Below, piece by piece: positions 1 through 11,549 of a DNA stretch of 64,000 bases. The notes beneath the pieces are model-generated. The model was not told where the DNA came from and made no database searches. It saw only the letters and a program-made list of their open reading frames with translations. Position 1 is the stretch's first letter. Each line of letters begins with the position of its first letter. Source of the stretch: Ceratotherium simum simum (lineage: Eukaryota; Chordata; Mammalia; Perissodactyla; Rhinocerotidae); contig NW_004454177.1 of NCBI RefSeq assembly GCF_000283155.1, forward strand, positions 2,106,128 through 2,170,127, given 5' to 3'. Position numbers and translations under genes: made by a program.

Positions 1-85
1 TTCCCATTTATCCTATCAATATGGCAAATTACATTAATTTATTTTTAAACATAAAAACAATCTTACCTTCCTGGAATAAATTCTA
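1..85 (-). mobile_element. Old L1 ORF2 remnant (right-hand part resumes at 395)
   Basis: Read on the minus strand this matches the reverse-transcriptase part of mammalian LINE-1 ORF2 as I know the consensus. The same L1 text resumes at 395 once a nested insertion is removed, so this and the 395-785 piece are one element. No open frame survives. The element runs off the left edge of the window. Confidence 0.7.
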
Positions 86-394
86 ATTGGTAATGATGTA
101 TTTTTTTTATGATGTCTTAATAGTTTATAACATTGTGAAATTTTAGTGGTAATGATGTATTTTTTTTATGATGTCTTAATAGTTTATAACATTGTGAAAT
201 TTTAGTTGTACATTATTGTTTGTCAGTCACCATATAAATGCCTCCCTTCACCCCTTGTGCCCACCTCCCAACCCCCTTGCCCCTGGTAACCACCAAACAG
301 TTCTCTCTGTCCGTGTGTTAGTTTATCTTCCACATATGAGTGAAATCATGCAGTGTTTGTCTTTCTCTCTCTGGCTTATTGGTAATGATGTATT
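86..394 (-). mobile_element. Nested 5'-truncated L1 3' tail with 17-bp target-site duplication
   Basis: An L1 3'-UTR fragment lies inside an older L1. The 17-bp word attggtaatgatgtatt occurs at 86-102 and again at 378-394, bracketing the insert, as expected of target-primed reverse transcription. The T-run after the left copy is the complement of the poly(A) tail, which puts the element on the minus strand. The 210-377 part carries the C-rich 3'-UTR and the ORF2 end seen in equine-type L1s. Nothing here codes for protein. Confidence 0.75.
89..206. repeat. Perfect 59-bp tandem duplication across an L1 junction
   Basis: Positions 89-147 and 148-206 are identical base for base. The unit contains most of the target-site duplication, the poly(T) tail and the first L1 bases, so the duplication happened after the L1 inserted. 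It could be recent slippage or a local assembly error; the sequence alone does not decide. Confidence 0.93.
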
Positions 395-785
395 GTTTAT
401 ATGTTGTTAGATTTGATTTATTAAAATTTTGTTAAGGATTTTTGTGTTTATGTTCATGAAGGACACTGGTCTGTAATTGCCTTGTAATTTATTTGTCCAA
501 TTTTGATTTAAAAAAATGAGTTTGCAAGTGTTTCCTCTTCCTCTGTTTTCTGGAAGAATTTTCTGAGATTAGTGTTATTTCTTACTTTAATATTTGATAG
601 GAATCACCAATAATGCCATTTGGACCTGGAATTTGCTCTGTGGGAGGGTTTAGATAATGCATTTAATTGCTCTAATAGATATAAGGCTATTTAAATTTCC
701 TGTTTCATCTGTGTCAGTTTTAGTAAGTTGCATTTTTCAAGGAATGTGTCCGTTTTATCCAAGTTCTGACCTACTTATTTTTATA
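395..785 (-). mobile_element. Old L1 ORF2 remnant, continuation
   Basis: This continues the 1-85 fragment on the minus strand. It is recognisable as the ORF2 reverse-transcriptase region in antisense, with many substitutions and indels. It ends near 785, where an L2-like segment follows. Confidence 0.7.
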
Positions 786-807
786 TATCTAGCCTAGATA
801 TCTTTTT

Positions 808-1030
808 CTCTTGAAACCTTCCCTGACACCTCCAGTAGAAGTGATGTCTCATCCTTTGTGCCACTACTTTGTCTAGTATCATTTGTACTATCCAACTGAC
901 TTTTGAAGTTAGTCCATGTGTCTCTTCCTATACTAAATTGAGGGCCCTGAATTTCAATGATTGCATCCTGTATATATTTGAGTCTCTGTCACCTTATATG
1001 GTACTTGGCACATAATAGATACCTCCAACC
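808..1030 (+). mobile_element. L2 3'-end fragment
   Basis: It has the usual order of an L2 tail: a cttccctgacacc-type start, a degenerate middle, and the 'gtacttggcacataatagatacc' type ending cut short here. It is heavily diverged. I see nothing in the roughly 360 bases that follow, up to the L1 at 1411. Confidence 0.55.
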
Positions 1031-1395
1031 CCCAAATATTTAAATAATCAAATTATTCCACTTATCATTGTCTAATTTATAGTTACACAAGGATGTTTCT
1101 AACTTCCTCGGTAGACTATGAGCATCTTTTGCAAAAATGGAAAAGCTACCTTTAAACTTTGCTAGAGTAAAATATTCTGTGCTCCCCCTAACTGAGTGTT
1201 GGAATAACTGTAAATTTAGAAAAAGTCCAAAGTATTCCCTGAAAACTTATTCTGTCTATCTCATAAAATATACAGAAGTAGCATAGAAGATCCAAAACAG
1301 ACTTATCTCAAAGTATGCTGGAGAACTTCCTGTTGTCTTCCCACTACTCTTCGTCAACCTTTTGTCTACAACCCTAGCAATATTTAGACAATAGC

Positions 1396-2684
1396 AGATG
1401 CTACTATTCTTTTTTTAAAAAATATATATGTATTTATTGCAGTGACATTGGTTTATAACATTGTATAAATTTCAGGTGTACATCATTATACTTTTATTTC
1501 TGCATAGATTACATCATGTTCACCACCCAAATACTAATTACAATCCATCGCCACACACATGTGCCTAATCATCCCTTTTGCCCTCCTCCCTCCNNNNNNN
1601 NNNNNNNNNNNNNNNNNNNNNNNNNNNNNNNNNNNNNNNNNNNNNNNNNNNNNNNNNNNNNNNNNNNNNNNNNNNNNNNNNNNNNNNNNNNNNNNNNNNN
1701 NNNNNNNNNNNNNNNNNNNNNNNNNNNNNNNNNNNNNNNNNNNNNNNNNNNNNNNNNNNNNNNNNNNNNNNNNNNNNNNNNNNNNNNNNNNNNNNNNNNN
1801 NNNNNNNNNNNNNNNNNNNNNNNNNNNNNNNNNNNNNNNNNNNNNNNNNNNNNNNNNNNNNNNNNNNNNNNNNNNNNNNNNNNNNNNNNNNNNNNNNNNN
1901 NNNNNNNNNNNNNNNNNNNNNNNNNNNNNNNNNNNNNNNNNNNNNNNNNNNNNNNNNNNNNNNNNNNNNNNNNNNNNNNNNNNNNNNNNNNNNNNNNNNN
2001 NNNNNNNNNNNNNNNNNNNNNNNNNNNNNNNNNNNNNNNNNNNNNNNNNNNNNNNNNNNNNNNNNNNNNNNNNNNNNNNNNNNNNNNNNNNNNNNNNNNN
2101 NNNNNNNNNNNNNNNNNNNNNNNNNNNNTATGTATCCTCTGGAGAAATATTTGTTCAGATCTTTTGCCCATTTTTTAATTGGGTTGTTAGTTTTTTTGTT
2201 GTTGAGATGCATCAGTTCTTTATATATTTTGGAGATTAACCCCTTATCAGATACATGGTTTGCAAATATCTTCTCCCAATTGTTAGGTTGTCTTTTCGTT
2301 TTGTTGATGGTTATTTTTTTGCTGTGCAGAAGCTTTTTAGTTTGGTGTAGTCCCATGTGTTTATTTTTTCTATTGCTTCTCTTGACTGGTCAGACATGGT
2401 ACTTGAAAATATGTTGCTAAGACCAATGTCGAAGAGCGTACTTCCTATGTTTTCTTGTAGAAATTTTATGATTTCAGGTCTTACATTCAAGTCTTTAATC
2501 CATTTTGAGTTCATTTTTGTGTATGGTATAAGATAATGGTCTACTTTCATTTTTTTTGCATGTGGCTGTCCAGTTTTCCCAGCACCATTTGTTGAAGAGA
2601 CTTTCCTTGCTCCATTGTATGTTCTTGGCTCCTTTGTTGAAAATTAGCTGTCCATAGATGTGTGGGTTTAGATGCTACTATTCT
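1396..2684 (-). mobile_element. Young 5'-truncated L1 with 15-bp target-site duplication, containing a sequence gap
   Basis: The word agatgctactattct is present at 1396-1410 and 2670-2684, giving a clean 15-bp target-site duplication. The element lies on the minus strand. Its poly(A) end is the T-run at 1411, followed by a 3'-UTR like that of equine L1s (about 1420-1593). The far part, 2129-2669, encodes the C-terminal region of ORF2p in pieces: frames read [28 protein letters not shown] and, further upstream, [17 protein letters not shown]. These are hallmarks of the region after the reverse-transcriptase domain. Frameshifts split it, so it is dead. The middle is hidden by N. Confidence 0.9.
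1594..2128. other. Assembly gap (run of N)
   Basis: There are 535 consecutive N inside the L1 above. Open frames that appear to cross it are artefacts of translating N. The missing sequence should be the L1 3'-UTR and the extreme C-terminus of ORF2, since both flanks belong to the same element. Confidence 0.98.
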
Positions 2685-3840
2685 GAATGTGGCTAATTAG
2701 GGGCATCACTGGTTCCTGAGTTCCCACCCAAATGGCATAAGGGGTATTAAAAGGCCAAGGCCATGATAACTCAAGCAATTTCCATGGCTTGGTGTGAAAG
2801 GAGAGGCTCTTTCCTTACAGATGATCTTACCTTTGTGTATGTTTCATATTGGTCCTGTTTAGGAAGGTTTGTGGACTAATTTGTGCAAGACACATTCCTT
2901 CTCTTTATGCTTGATACAAGATACATGAAACACCAGATCCAATTGTATAGCCTTTCTGCTGCTGCTAAGTAAAATGCTTCTACCTTAAGTCTCTTTTCTC
3001 TCTCAACACAATAGTACTCTGTAAATCCTCTGATCTGGGTTGCTATGATAACCTGGCTTTTCCTACTTAGAAATGTGTCTAATGTACCATCTTACCACCA
3101 CATCTTAGCCAAAGAATTGGGAAGGCAAGGCAAGTTTTTCTATGATTCCAGTCTATTAATTGAAACAAGATGTTTCTGAGGTCTTCTCAATGTGAAAAAC
3201 AAAAAAATAGTAGCATTTGTTTATTTATTTGCTTACATTACTAAGATCAGGAACTTGCTACTTCTTCAGGGAAATTATTTGTAACATGTCATTGAGAACA
3301 CAACAGTTCACACTGATCATTCCCTGTGGTCTGCCATGGTGAGAGTGATACTTTCCCGTATTATAAACACTGGACAAGGGAGCTCAATCCATCCTCTCTT
3401 GAAATTCTAGTCTTGGTTGGAGTGACTCCCTTAGGCATCCACAGCTCTAGGTTCTTTCTGACCAAGAAATGAAGCAAGTACTCTCAGAGCTGTACACATT
3501 AGGGAAAAAAAATCTAAAAAGCATCCTTGCCTTTTAAATGTCAGAGATCAACATGGGGATCTTTCTCACGTTTAGGTAGTAGATACAGCTTCTTTGTGGT
3601 CTGAGCATCAAACTTATTGAGAGAAGGACGTTGCTGAAACTTAACGTTAATTAATAATGTTTATTCACACAAACCTGGGTCAAATGGTATTCTACATGGA
3701 GGTAAGAGAGAAGAGGATAGAATAAATACATAACCTCTTGCAAGCGGTTTTCAGTTGAGAATTTTTGAGTAGCCACTTGAAATCAGGAACAGTAGGAGTT
3801 GGGAAGAAAAGGGCAGAATATAACCACTTTTTTCTCCCCA
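2685..3840. other. Unique non-coding sequence
   Basis: AT-rich single-copy DNA. I see no repeat family I can name, no open frame of note, and no RNA gene. Confidence 0.6.
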
Positions 3841-3932
3841 CCTAGCACTGTGCTTAGGCAGAGCACAGTCTATATGAGAGCTGCCTTATAAAAACCTGCT
3901 GAATGAATGGAATGAATGAATGGATGGATGTT
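3841..3932 (+). mobile_element. Degenerate L2 tail with gaatg/gatg repeats
   Basis: It starts with a 'ctagcactgtgctta' type motif and ends in tgctgaatgaatgg plus gaatg and gatg repeats. This is the normal 3' end of L2. Very diverged. Confidence 0.45.
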
Positions 3933-5990
3933 AGATTCTGAGCTTTCTTACACGGTAGTTTCAAATTGTGGTGAATTTGTTGTGTTCCATCTGGGTATTG
4001 TTGGAGGCCAGGAAAGAGCTTTCTATTCGATCCTAGAAGCTGAGACTGTGCTGTGCACTGCCTGGATAGGACCAGCTTCTGGCAGTTCCATTTATCCAGA
4101 GGCAGAAGGGACTCCCCTGCCTGCAACTGGAGCACTGTTGCCAGTTTCAATAAAGAAGCTAAATTGCCTAAGGAAACAGTGTTTCCTCTTACAAGGTACG
4201 ATCTTGGCTCCTCTGCCATGAGGGGGGCTGTTCTTGGAAATGTACTCCAGAGCTTTCCTATTTAACCAGGGTAGGAATTGCATTGCTGCATACTTCCCCT
4301 GCTGAGGCCCTATGAAAGGAACGAGTTGGGACAGATACAGCAAGATCTTAGGACAAATTTTCCCCATTTTTCATGCTGTACAACACAAAAGTGAACTTGA
4401 TTTCAACAAGATGACCCAATTCTTAGCATGCTTTTCTACCTACCTTTACCCATAACGCTTCCAAATCACTGTCTTTGATTCATATTGTGCAGAGAAACAA
4501 GAAATGAAAAGAAGATAAACTGGCTAGTTAAAAGTAAAACGGCATTTAATTAAAACTAAGTTTGCAAATTCACAGAGAAAAAAGATATTTTGCTCAAAAA
4601 AAAAACACAAAAAAACAAAACCCTGTGATTTACCCTCAGGGTAGCATAACACACCACTGTCCTTTTGTTGTTTTGAGTGTATTTTATTTGTACATTGGAA
4701 GTAGATATTTTTCATATCGTTAATAATTGCTCTACTACATTGTACACTCGGCATTGCACATCATTTTAGCCTTATTTAGTTACAAGTCTTTCATTTTCTT
4801 TCTGTACTTTTCTTAAGCTTGTTTCTGAGTGGCGGTTTGTTCACATAAGCTTTCAATTTTAAATAACACAATCCGTTTAGTTCACTAGGCATCTTTATTC
4901 GCTTAAAGTGAAGAATCAGATTGTGATTGTGTTGTAAATAAGTCAATCCTTTCCCTCCCTTTACAGGAAAAGCTGTGGATGCTAAAAAAGAGAACTGAAA
5001 GAAATAGAAATTCTTCTAGTCTTTCATGAACTCAGTTATTGGAGTCAGTAGAGCTAAAACTGTGGGGGAAAAAAAAAGAGAAGAAAATGGAAAAGGTGTT
5101 TTTAGAGCTTTTAATTTAAGCCACTCCAGTGTCCCCCTTCTCTGCTTCTTTCCACTACCCTGACCCCACCCCTGTCCCACAGTCAGAACCCGGGCACAGG
5201 GCGGCTCAAAAGCCAAAAGGAGAGTAAGAATGAGGCTCTGGATTATCGCTTCCAGTGATCTTAAAAGGCCCAGGCAGAAGGACTCTGCCTGGAGAAACTC
5301 CTTTTATCTTTCTAAAACTGCATCAGAGAAACTCATAGATTGCATCAGTGATCCTGAAACCTTTATAAGTAAAAAGTTTTCTATATTTAGGAAACCTAAT
5401 CTTGTTGAGATCTTTTGAGGTAGGAAAATATGATGAGAAATAAACATTCCCTATATTCCTACGTATTGGGTATGCTCCTGGAAACATCAGAGGGACTGTT
5501 TGCCAAAGTGTCTTGGCAGTTTTCAAAGATGGCTGGCCAAGTCAAAAGAGAATGAGGAGAAGAAGAGGTTTATGGAGTACTGAGTCCAGCATTGTGTATA
5601 AAACCCAGGTTTCAATGTAAAGAAATCTGTTGCATAAAAACCTTGGGAAACATATCATCCTCTCATTTCTTTACTACATAGATACCTCACACAAGTACCC
5701 TGTTCTTCAAAAAATTTTTTTTAGAAAATAAGAAAAATATAAGAAAATCAACATGGTCCTAAAGGAGCAAATTTTGTTTTAATTTTCTTTTCCTTTTGCT
5801 TTTCCATTTAAGAGTTAAGACAACATTTCAGCAAAGAAATGTGGAGAAGGGTAAAGGGAAATCAATAAAGTTATTCTGTGACTTTTCCCAGGAGGGAGCT
5901 GTGTTAATCGAGAATGGCTTGCTTGGCTATATATCACGTCCAAGGAAAGAGCAGGAGTTGATTTTGAAACAGATTTCCCAGGTAGACTGA
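3933..5990. other. Unique non-coding sequence; overlapping open frames at 3854-4221 judged non-genic
   Basis: Open frames of 101 and 121 codons overlap on opposite strands at 3854-4221. Neither resembles a protein I know, and there is no supporting codon pattern. A poly(A) signal-like aataaa sits at about 4149 and a gtac splice-donor-like site at about 4196. An LTR remnant is possible but I cannot show it. The rest is AT-rich single-copy sequence. Confidence 0.5.
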
Positions 5991-5992
5991 AG

Positions 5993-6150
5993 GATATATA
6001 CATACATATATATATATATATATATATGTATACACACACACACATATATACATACATACATAATTTTTACAAGAACGGTATGTGTGTATATACACTATTA
6101 TATACATTTTATTATGTATTAAAAATGTGTGTGTATATATATACACATAC
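5993..6150. repeat. Compound TA/CA microsatellite with inverted arms
   Basis: There are (TA)n then (CA)n at about 5998-6045, a short spacer, then TG and TA steps returning to CA at about 6079-6155. The alternating purine-pyrimidine tracts are partly self-complementary and could form cruciform or Z-DNA. Open frames here are products of the repeat. Confidence 0.9.
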
Positions 6151-6468
6151 ACATTTAAAAAGTAAATAAGAGTAATTTCTGTAGATAATTAGTAATATTG
6201 AACAAAAATTCTTCTAGTAGTATTTCATGTGTATTGATCTAGGATCAGTTTATACTTTATAAGTTTCTCTAATAAGTCTTTTGACCCCTAAAGAACAGAC
6301 AAAGGAATAGAAACCAGATTTCCTGACCAAAGCCCGATGAAATGTCTTTGACCATAGGAAATCTTCTAGAGTCTCTCTGGGTCATATGTATAGTCACTTT
6401 CTCTAGTGATCAACATTATAGAAATTTTTAGCCAGTGTGTTTTCAGCAGAGCTTATGAAAGTCCAGCT

Positions 6469-6498
6469 GGCCGGGGGACTACCCAGGTCCCCCGGGCC
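6469..6498. other. GC-rich inverted repeat (hairpin)
   Basis: The left arm ggccgggggac (6469-6479) and right arm gtcccccgggcc (6487-6498) are complementary with a single bulged base, around the 7-base loop tacccag. The stem is almost all G:C in otherwise AT-rich sequence. No T-run or gene next to it suggests a role. Unique sequence surrounds it from 6160 to 6555. Confidence 0.85.
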
Positions 6499-6555
6499 AT
6501 GATACCACATTTTCAAGTTCATTGGAAGCAGTGGTGGTTTCCCACAAATTCAGCC

Positions 6556-6695
6556 ACATAATTGGGTGGGAGGCAGGATACCTGGGTGTCAGGCCTGACT
6601 GCATCTTCACAATGTGATCCTGAGTGAGTTATCTATCCTTTCTGGATGTCAGTTTCACTTTGTATGAAATGAGATGAATACTTCTTGCCGCTTCC
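6556..6695 (+). mobile_element. MIR SINE fragment
   Basis: It has the order typical of MIR: a 'cctgggtgtcagg' region, then gtgatcctgagtgagttat, then a 'cagtttcactttgtatgaaatg' block. Diverged and partial. Confidence 0.6.
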
Positions 6696-6699
6696 CAAC

Positions 6700-7510
6700 A
6701 ACATGCTTTTTTATTGCCCAAGAATCTTGTCAAAATTTCTTTGTTCTACTCAACAATCAGGAGATTTTGGAGACAGTTTATGGGGATCCCCTTTTCATGA
6801 CCCAATCTACTATGATTGATTAATTCCACCTTGCTGAGACTCTTAACATTTTTCTTCTCTTATTTTGTACATTCAGACTCTAAATTGTTTCTAACATCAG
6901 CTAAGATGCTCTATTTATCTTCTAAGTCCAAATTCCATCTATATCTTACCTGGTCAGAAAATATTTTTGTAAGAGAATGGAATCTAGACAGAGAGAGGGA
7001 CCATGCAATTCTAGAGTTTCCCTGGAGGGAATTTAAGAGTTCATCTAGTCTAATTCTCTCATGTTATAGTCGAGGGAGCTAATGATCTGAGAGGTAAAAT
7101 GTATCAACCAAGGTTACTGTGACAGAGCTAAGCGGAGAACTGATGTATCTTTAACTTTCAGTTCTATATTCTTTCCATTGGTTCATGTGTCTTGGGACCA
7201 CTATAATTAGGAATAGAACCTCAAGTTCAAGTAAGCAGACGAGACAAGGATAGGTAAGACTTTGATTTTCCCCAGGGCCAGATTTCAGCTCTGTGTGCGT
7301 AACGTGGCCAGCGTGGCTTTAGTATCCTCTTGGAGGATGGAGGAGTTGTGGTTGCTGAAGTGTCTTCTTTGCCCCTTCCTGTTCCGTGAGACCCAGCACA
7401 GAATCTGGATCTAATTGAACTCCCACCTTTCCATGTTTATTTTGGATGTGGTTGCATTTGCACTGTATCTTATAGCTCTTAAATTTTATCTTCAGATTGA
7501 CTTGATGCAT
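6700..7510. other. Unique sequence with a possible ancient repeat at about 7010-7145
   Basis: At about 7030-7140 there is text of the 'catctagtctaattctctcatgttatag ... gaggtaaaatg' kind, which recurs at 28810-28935 and about 41880. This pattern is common in ancient mammalian repeats of MIR or L3 type. I cannot name the family. Nothing else is recognisable. Confidence 0.4.
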
Positions 7511-7514
7511 TTTA

Positions 7515-7600
7515 TATTCAACATTTACTGAGAGTTTATTGTGTGCCAGTCATTGTGCGGTGGGTTGGAGATGCAGAGCTGTGTCTCAGTCTCTTAACTA
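7515..7600 (-). mobile_element. L2 fragment
   Basis: The text 'ttcaacatttactgagag ... tgtgtgccagtcattgtgcgg' is the reverse complement of the L2 3' end. About 740 bases without recognised features follow. Confidence 0.5.
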
Positions 7601-8344
7601 CAGTCACGGTGCGACATGTCCTGCATAAGATATGCTTACAGTGCTGGAGGGTGCTGAGGAAGGAGAGACTGAGATCATCCCAAGGAGTCACAGAAGACAG
7701 CAGATCAGGTGACAGTCCTCCTGCCTTTATTCTCTCATCCCCTTCCTTATCAGGGCAGAGAAGTTAATTTTATGCAATGGTATTTTCCAGAGTAATCTTT
7801 CCCTTGTTTTCAACAGAAGAGAAGTAATATGTAGGATTTTTCCCTTACCTCCCTGTCCACCCCGTCTTAGATACCTCACCAATTCTCTATGAATTCTCTG
7901 AACAAAGCTGGTTTCCTGATACTTCAATCAATTCTTACAGCACTGTGGAAAGCAAGTCACCAGGGCCCAGAGATATATGCATGTGTACATTAGTTGGGGT
8001 GGAGATATCGTGCATCATTCATTTCCTCCACTACTTTAGTTTTAGAATCTGTTTTCTCTGTTTACTTTGTTTTTAAAAAGACATTGACAAGTAGACACCT
8101 AAACGTTTACTAGAAACACCCAAAGCACTGTTAATGTTTTAAACAGAATCTGAACACCAGTCAGATATTTTTTTGTTTTATTTTCAAAGTTCTTTTCCTC
8201 CTTACTTACCTTAGAACTTGCCTCACTTTTCCATAAATTTTAAGATATGGATTTTGAGTAATTAAGCCCCTGGCATGAGAGAAAAAGTTGATTGCTCTGT
8301 GTTATATAGCACCATGACCCTGGATTATATTAAATTCCTGGAAG

Positions 8345-8480
8345 AGTACAGAATGGACAATAATTTGTAAAGCACCTATTATGTGACAGGCACACTGCTA
8401 CGCACAGTACAGCTGAAATCAGCACATCTTCATTCAGTGCATGTAAGTACCATGAAGACCTAAGCGTATAGACCATGGGC
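8345..8480 (-). mobile_element. MIR/L2-type fragment
   Basis: It begins with taaagcacctattatgtgac and aggcacactgctacg, the antisense start shared by MIR and L2 tails. Too diverged to assign further. The 8480-9170 stretch after it holds small open frames on both strands but no recognisable gene. Confidence 0.5.
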
Positions 8481-9174
8481 CCGTAAACTGAACAATTTTC
8501 CAGATTTGTGGTAGTTAGTCAAAATATCACAGTGAATCTTTAAAGATTTAACAATTCCAAAACAATTAACTTAACCCCCCTTCATTTGGGAGTGCAAGTT
8601 GGTTGCCGACTATAGTTGGTTTGCTCTGTGCCGGCCTCAATTGGAGCACGCAGTCCAAAATTCCCGAAGGGCGGAGCCTCAGACCCCAGAAAGCTAACCT
8701 GACTCCCTCTGACACAGTTCTCTGTGGTCTTCATGTCATTGCTGTTTGCAGCATAGAGAGACTCCTTGAGAAATGTCGAATGTGCCAAATTTAAAATCTC
8801 TGAGGTAGCAGTTTCCACCTTTAAAATATTCCTCGGCTTCTCCCCAGAGTGCTTCCTATGCACTGCTCTCTGTTTTAATCTCAGCAGGAATTCTGATACT
8901 GCTGCTGCACCTCAGTCCCAAAAACCTGTCTCAAAATATGTTTCTGTGTTCTTTTAATTTTATTAATTCTGCACACTCAGCGCTTTGGAAACGCATCTAT
9001 TTTACAAATGCTCTAGTGGATTTAATAAACAGGAAGAGGTGTTTGAAGCTCTTCCTTACTGTGCTGTCATTAGTTAATAATGGGGCGACCAAGATGCATA
9101 GGGTCTGATTATTATTAAGGATACCTTGGGTGTACACAAACTCACTCTGATTGAACTTGAGGCAGTTCATGCTG

Positions 9175-9310
9175 CCTTGAGTATGGATTGGGAGACCTAG
9201 ATTCTATTCTTGGTGCTGTAACAATCTTCTTGGGAAAAGTATTTAGCCACTAATCGCCTCAGTTCCCAAGTGTGAAACAAGAATAATGGTATGAGGATAT
9301 TTGCTTCCCC
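9175..9310 (+). mobile_element. MIR SINE fragment
   Basis: It contains 'gagacctagattctattc', a degenerate 'gtgctgtaacaatc', and 'cctcagttcccaagtgtgaaac', in MIR order on the plus strand. Confidence 0.55.
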
Positions 9311-11545
9311 CTTTCCTCGTCCTAAACCTTTAGAACCTAAATAGTTAAAAAAAATATGAAAAATCTGAAAAGTCTGAAAGTGAAGAAGGAGTGTGTCTTG
9401 ACTTGATGACCATTAATGAAAAGGTGAGAGACAGTATTAGGAGTTTGACTGGAAACCCTGAAATCTGAATTGCAATCCAGTCTCTTCTTAATGATGGGTC
9501 ATTGCCCTGGATCTCCTCTCCCCTTTATAGAGAGAAAGTACTATATAGTACAACATGGTATATTGGAAAGTACTCAGAGATCCAGAGATGGTGAATACCG
9601 TAAAAGGCCCTGATCTTCCGAAGAGTGTTAATTTGGTCAGTATAGATGTCTCTAGGAACCATGGCATCAAGAAGACTGGATTTGAGATAAGAACACTCTT
9701 GCCTTCCAAAGATTTACTTTCCCGCACCTCTCTCCTCCCTCACAACCTTCAGGCTTTGTAGCAGTTTCAAAAAATATACAGACAGCTCCAGGCCAAGTCC
9801 CTGGCCTGTATCCTTGGTTGCATATCATCTCTAGACTCTTGGCCTTGTAATCTCAATCTTCAAAAGTCCGAGGGGTGGAAATATGCCTCTTTGCTTGCCA
9901 GCCTAAACCTAATGACTGAATGGCAGGGAACCTAGACCAAAATAGAACTTGGCTCTTAGATGACACACTTTAGCCAAGAATAATGATTTTTATAATGTCA
10001 GGCTCAATTCCCTTAGTGCACAGGTAATAGGGATCTCACCTTTTAGAAGGGCCTTGATTCTGTCTCTCTCTCTGTTTCTCTCCCTTAGTTTACCCATTAT
10101 TGTACAGCAGTGGAAGCTTTTCTCTTTTACCCTCCTAGACCCCAAAGACTATTGAAATGTACTTCCTGCAACTTGGTAGAATCAGACCCCAGGGCAATGG
10201 GCCATACATCACCTTCCAGAGAGCTTCACAAACCACATGGGCCCATCACATAAGCTCCAGACCTACGGAGTTAGGCTAGAAGCCAAGAAAAGTCCTCTGA
10301 AACTCACCCAATGAGGCATAAAGAGGCAACAGAATTATTTTATATATTCATATCAAAAAATATTATTAAATATATATGCTGAAGAGTTATCTCACCATTG
10401 ATTTCCCCTAATATCCTAAAAGGCTAAGGAAAGCAAAAAAAATTTTTTTTAGTAGACCAAAATCCAAGTATTTAGCCTGACATTACTTAGCCTGACATTA
10501 CTTAGCCTGACACTTGAAGCTGGTGTGGATTTGGGGTATAAATCTGCCAGATGACTCCCTTTGAGACCACTTGAGATAGAGATTGCCTGTACCAAACACT
10601 GCTCCCTACTGGTTCAAAGCCTCATTGCTTTAGGAAAAGGGCTTTGCTAACCAAACAGTGCACAAGGAAGCTTCCTCTTCCTCAGCTTTCTGTGAAGAGT
10701 AAGGAATATCTTTGTCAATTGATGAGAGAATTTAGATAGTTCACATCCAAAGTACATCTAGAATTTAGGGGCTAGAGTAGAAGGACTATGATTACCCATC
10801 TAGCTCTCCCTTGAGAGATACTACCAACCCCAAGGATGTGTCTTTAGAAAATGTGTTCTGGGTTGATAAAATGGAAACTATCCCAGCCTAGTGAAGATAG
10901 TCACATTTTTGTAATAGAATTCAGTGGTGTCAAAATTCTGAATGTGCATCAATGCTTGTTGAAGGACAGAATGGACGCCATCGTGTTGCCCTTGCCTCTT
11001 CTATTCAGAGACAGGAATTCCTCAGATGAAGACTACCATAGAAGCTAGCCTGCCAAGGATACCACTTAAAGTATACCATTTAAGTATACATACTTAAATA
11101 GTCTTCCCTTAGGCAAAATATGGAATTGTCTAATCCTTTTTCAGAATACATATTATAAAACCCTGGAGCCTGTAGGTCATATAGTCATGAACCATTTCTA
11201 GCCTTTCAACCTCTTGTTGTGAAATGAGGGCATCTGAGCTGGATTGCTTATCTCCGATTTGGACTTACCCACACACTCTAAAGTGTAAGAGATCTCCGTC
11301 CCTGCATGTAGCCCAGAATAGTCCTTCACAGCCACCTCATCCTGGGCACTTTATCACTTGACATTACCTCCTAATCCACAGATCAGTGAGATTTCAGACA
11401 AAGTTTGTCTGGCTTCAGACAGAAACAGCATGACTCTGGAAGGTTCAGAATAACTTAAATTGACAAATTTGCTATTTTTCAGAAACACAAATAAACATGG
11501 CTATAAGTGGGACCTCAGCCAGAGGGCAGTCTTAGAGAATAAGGC
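9311..11545. other. Unique non-coding sequence
   Basis: Mostly single-copy. A small tandem repeat lies at 10472-10512 (listed separately). Open frames of up to 79 codons overlap on opposite strands near 9500-9760 and look like chance. No gene recognised. Confidence 0.55.
10472..10512. repeat. 15-bp tandem repeat, 2.7 copies
   Basis: The unit ttagcctgacattac occurs at 10472-10486 and 10487-10501, with a partial third copy to 10512. The copies are identical, so the expansion is probably recent. Confidence 0.95.
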
Positions 11546-11549
11546 GGCA

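Noticed and set aside
1516..2420. Several open frames of 200-280 codons across 1516-2420
   Set aside because: They are created by translating the N gap. Only the short L1 ORF2 pieces to the right of it are real homology.
3854..4221. Overlapping 101- and 121-codon frames on both strands
   Set aside because: No recognisable domain, and no reason to prefer either strand. Overlap of this kind is expected by chance.
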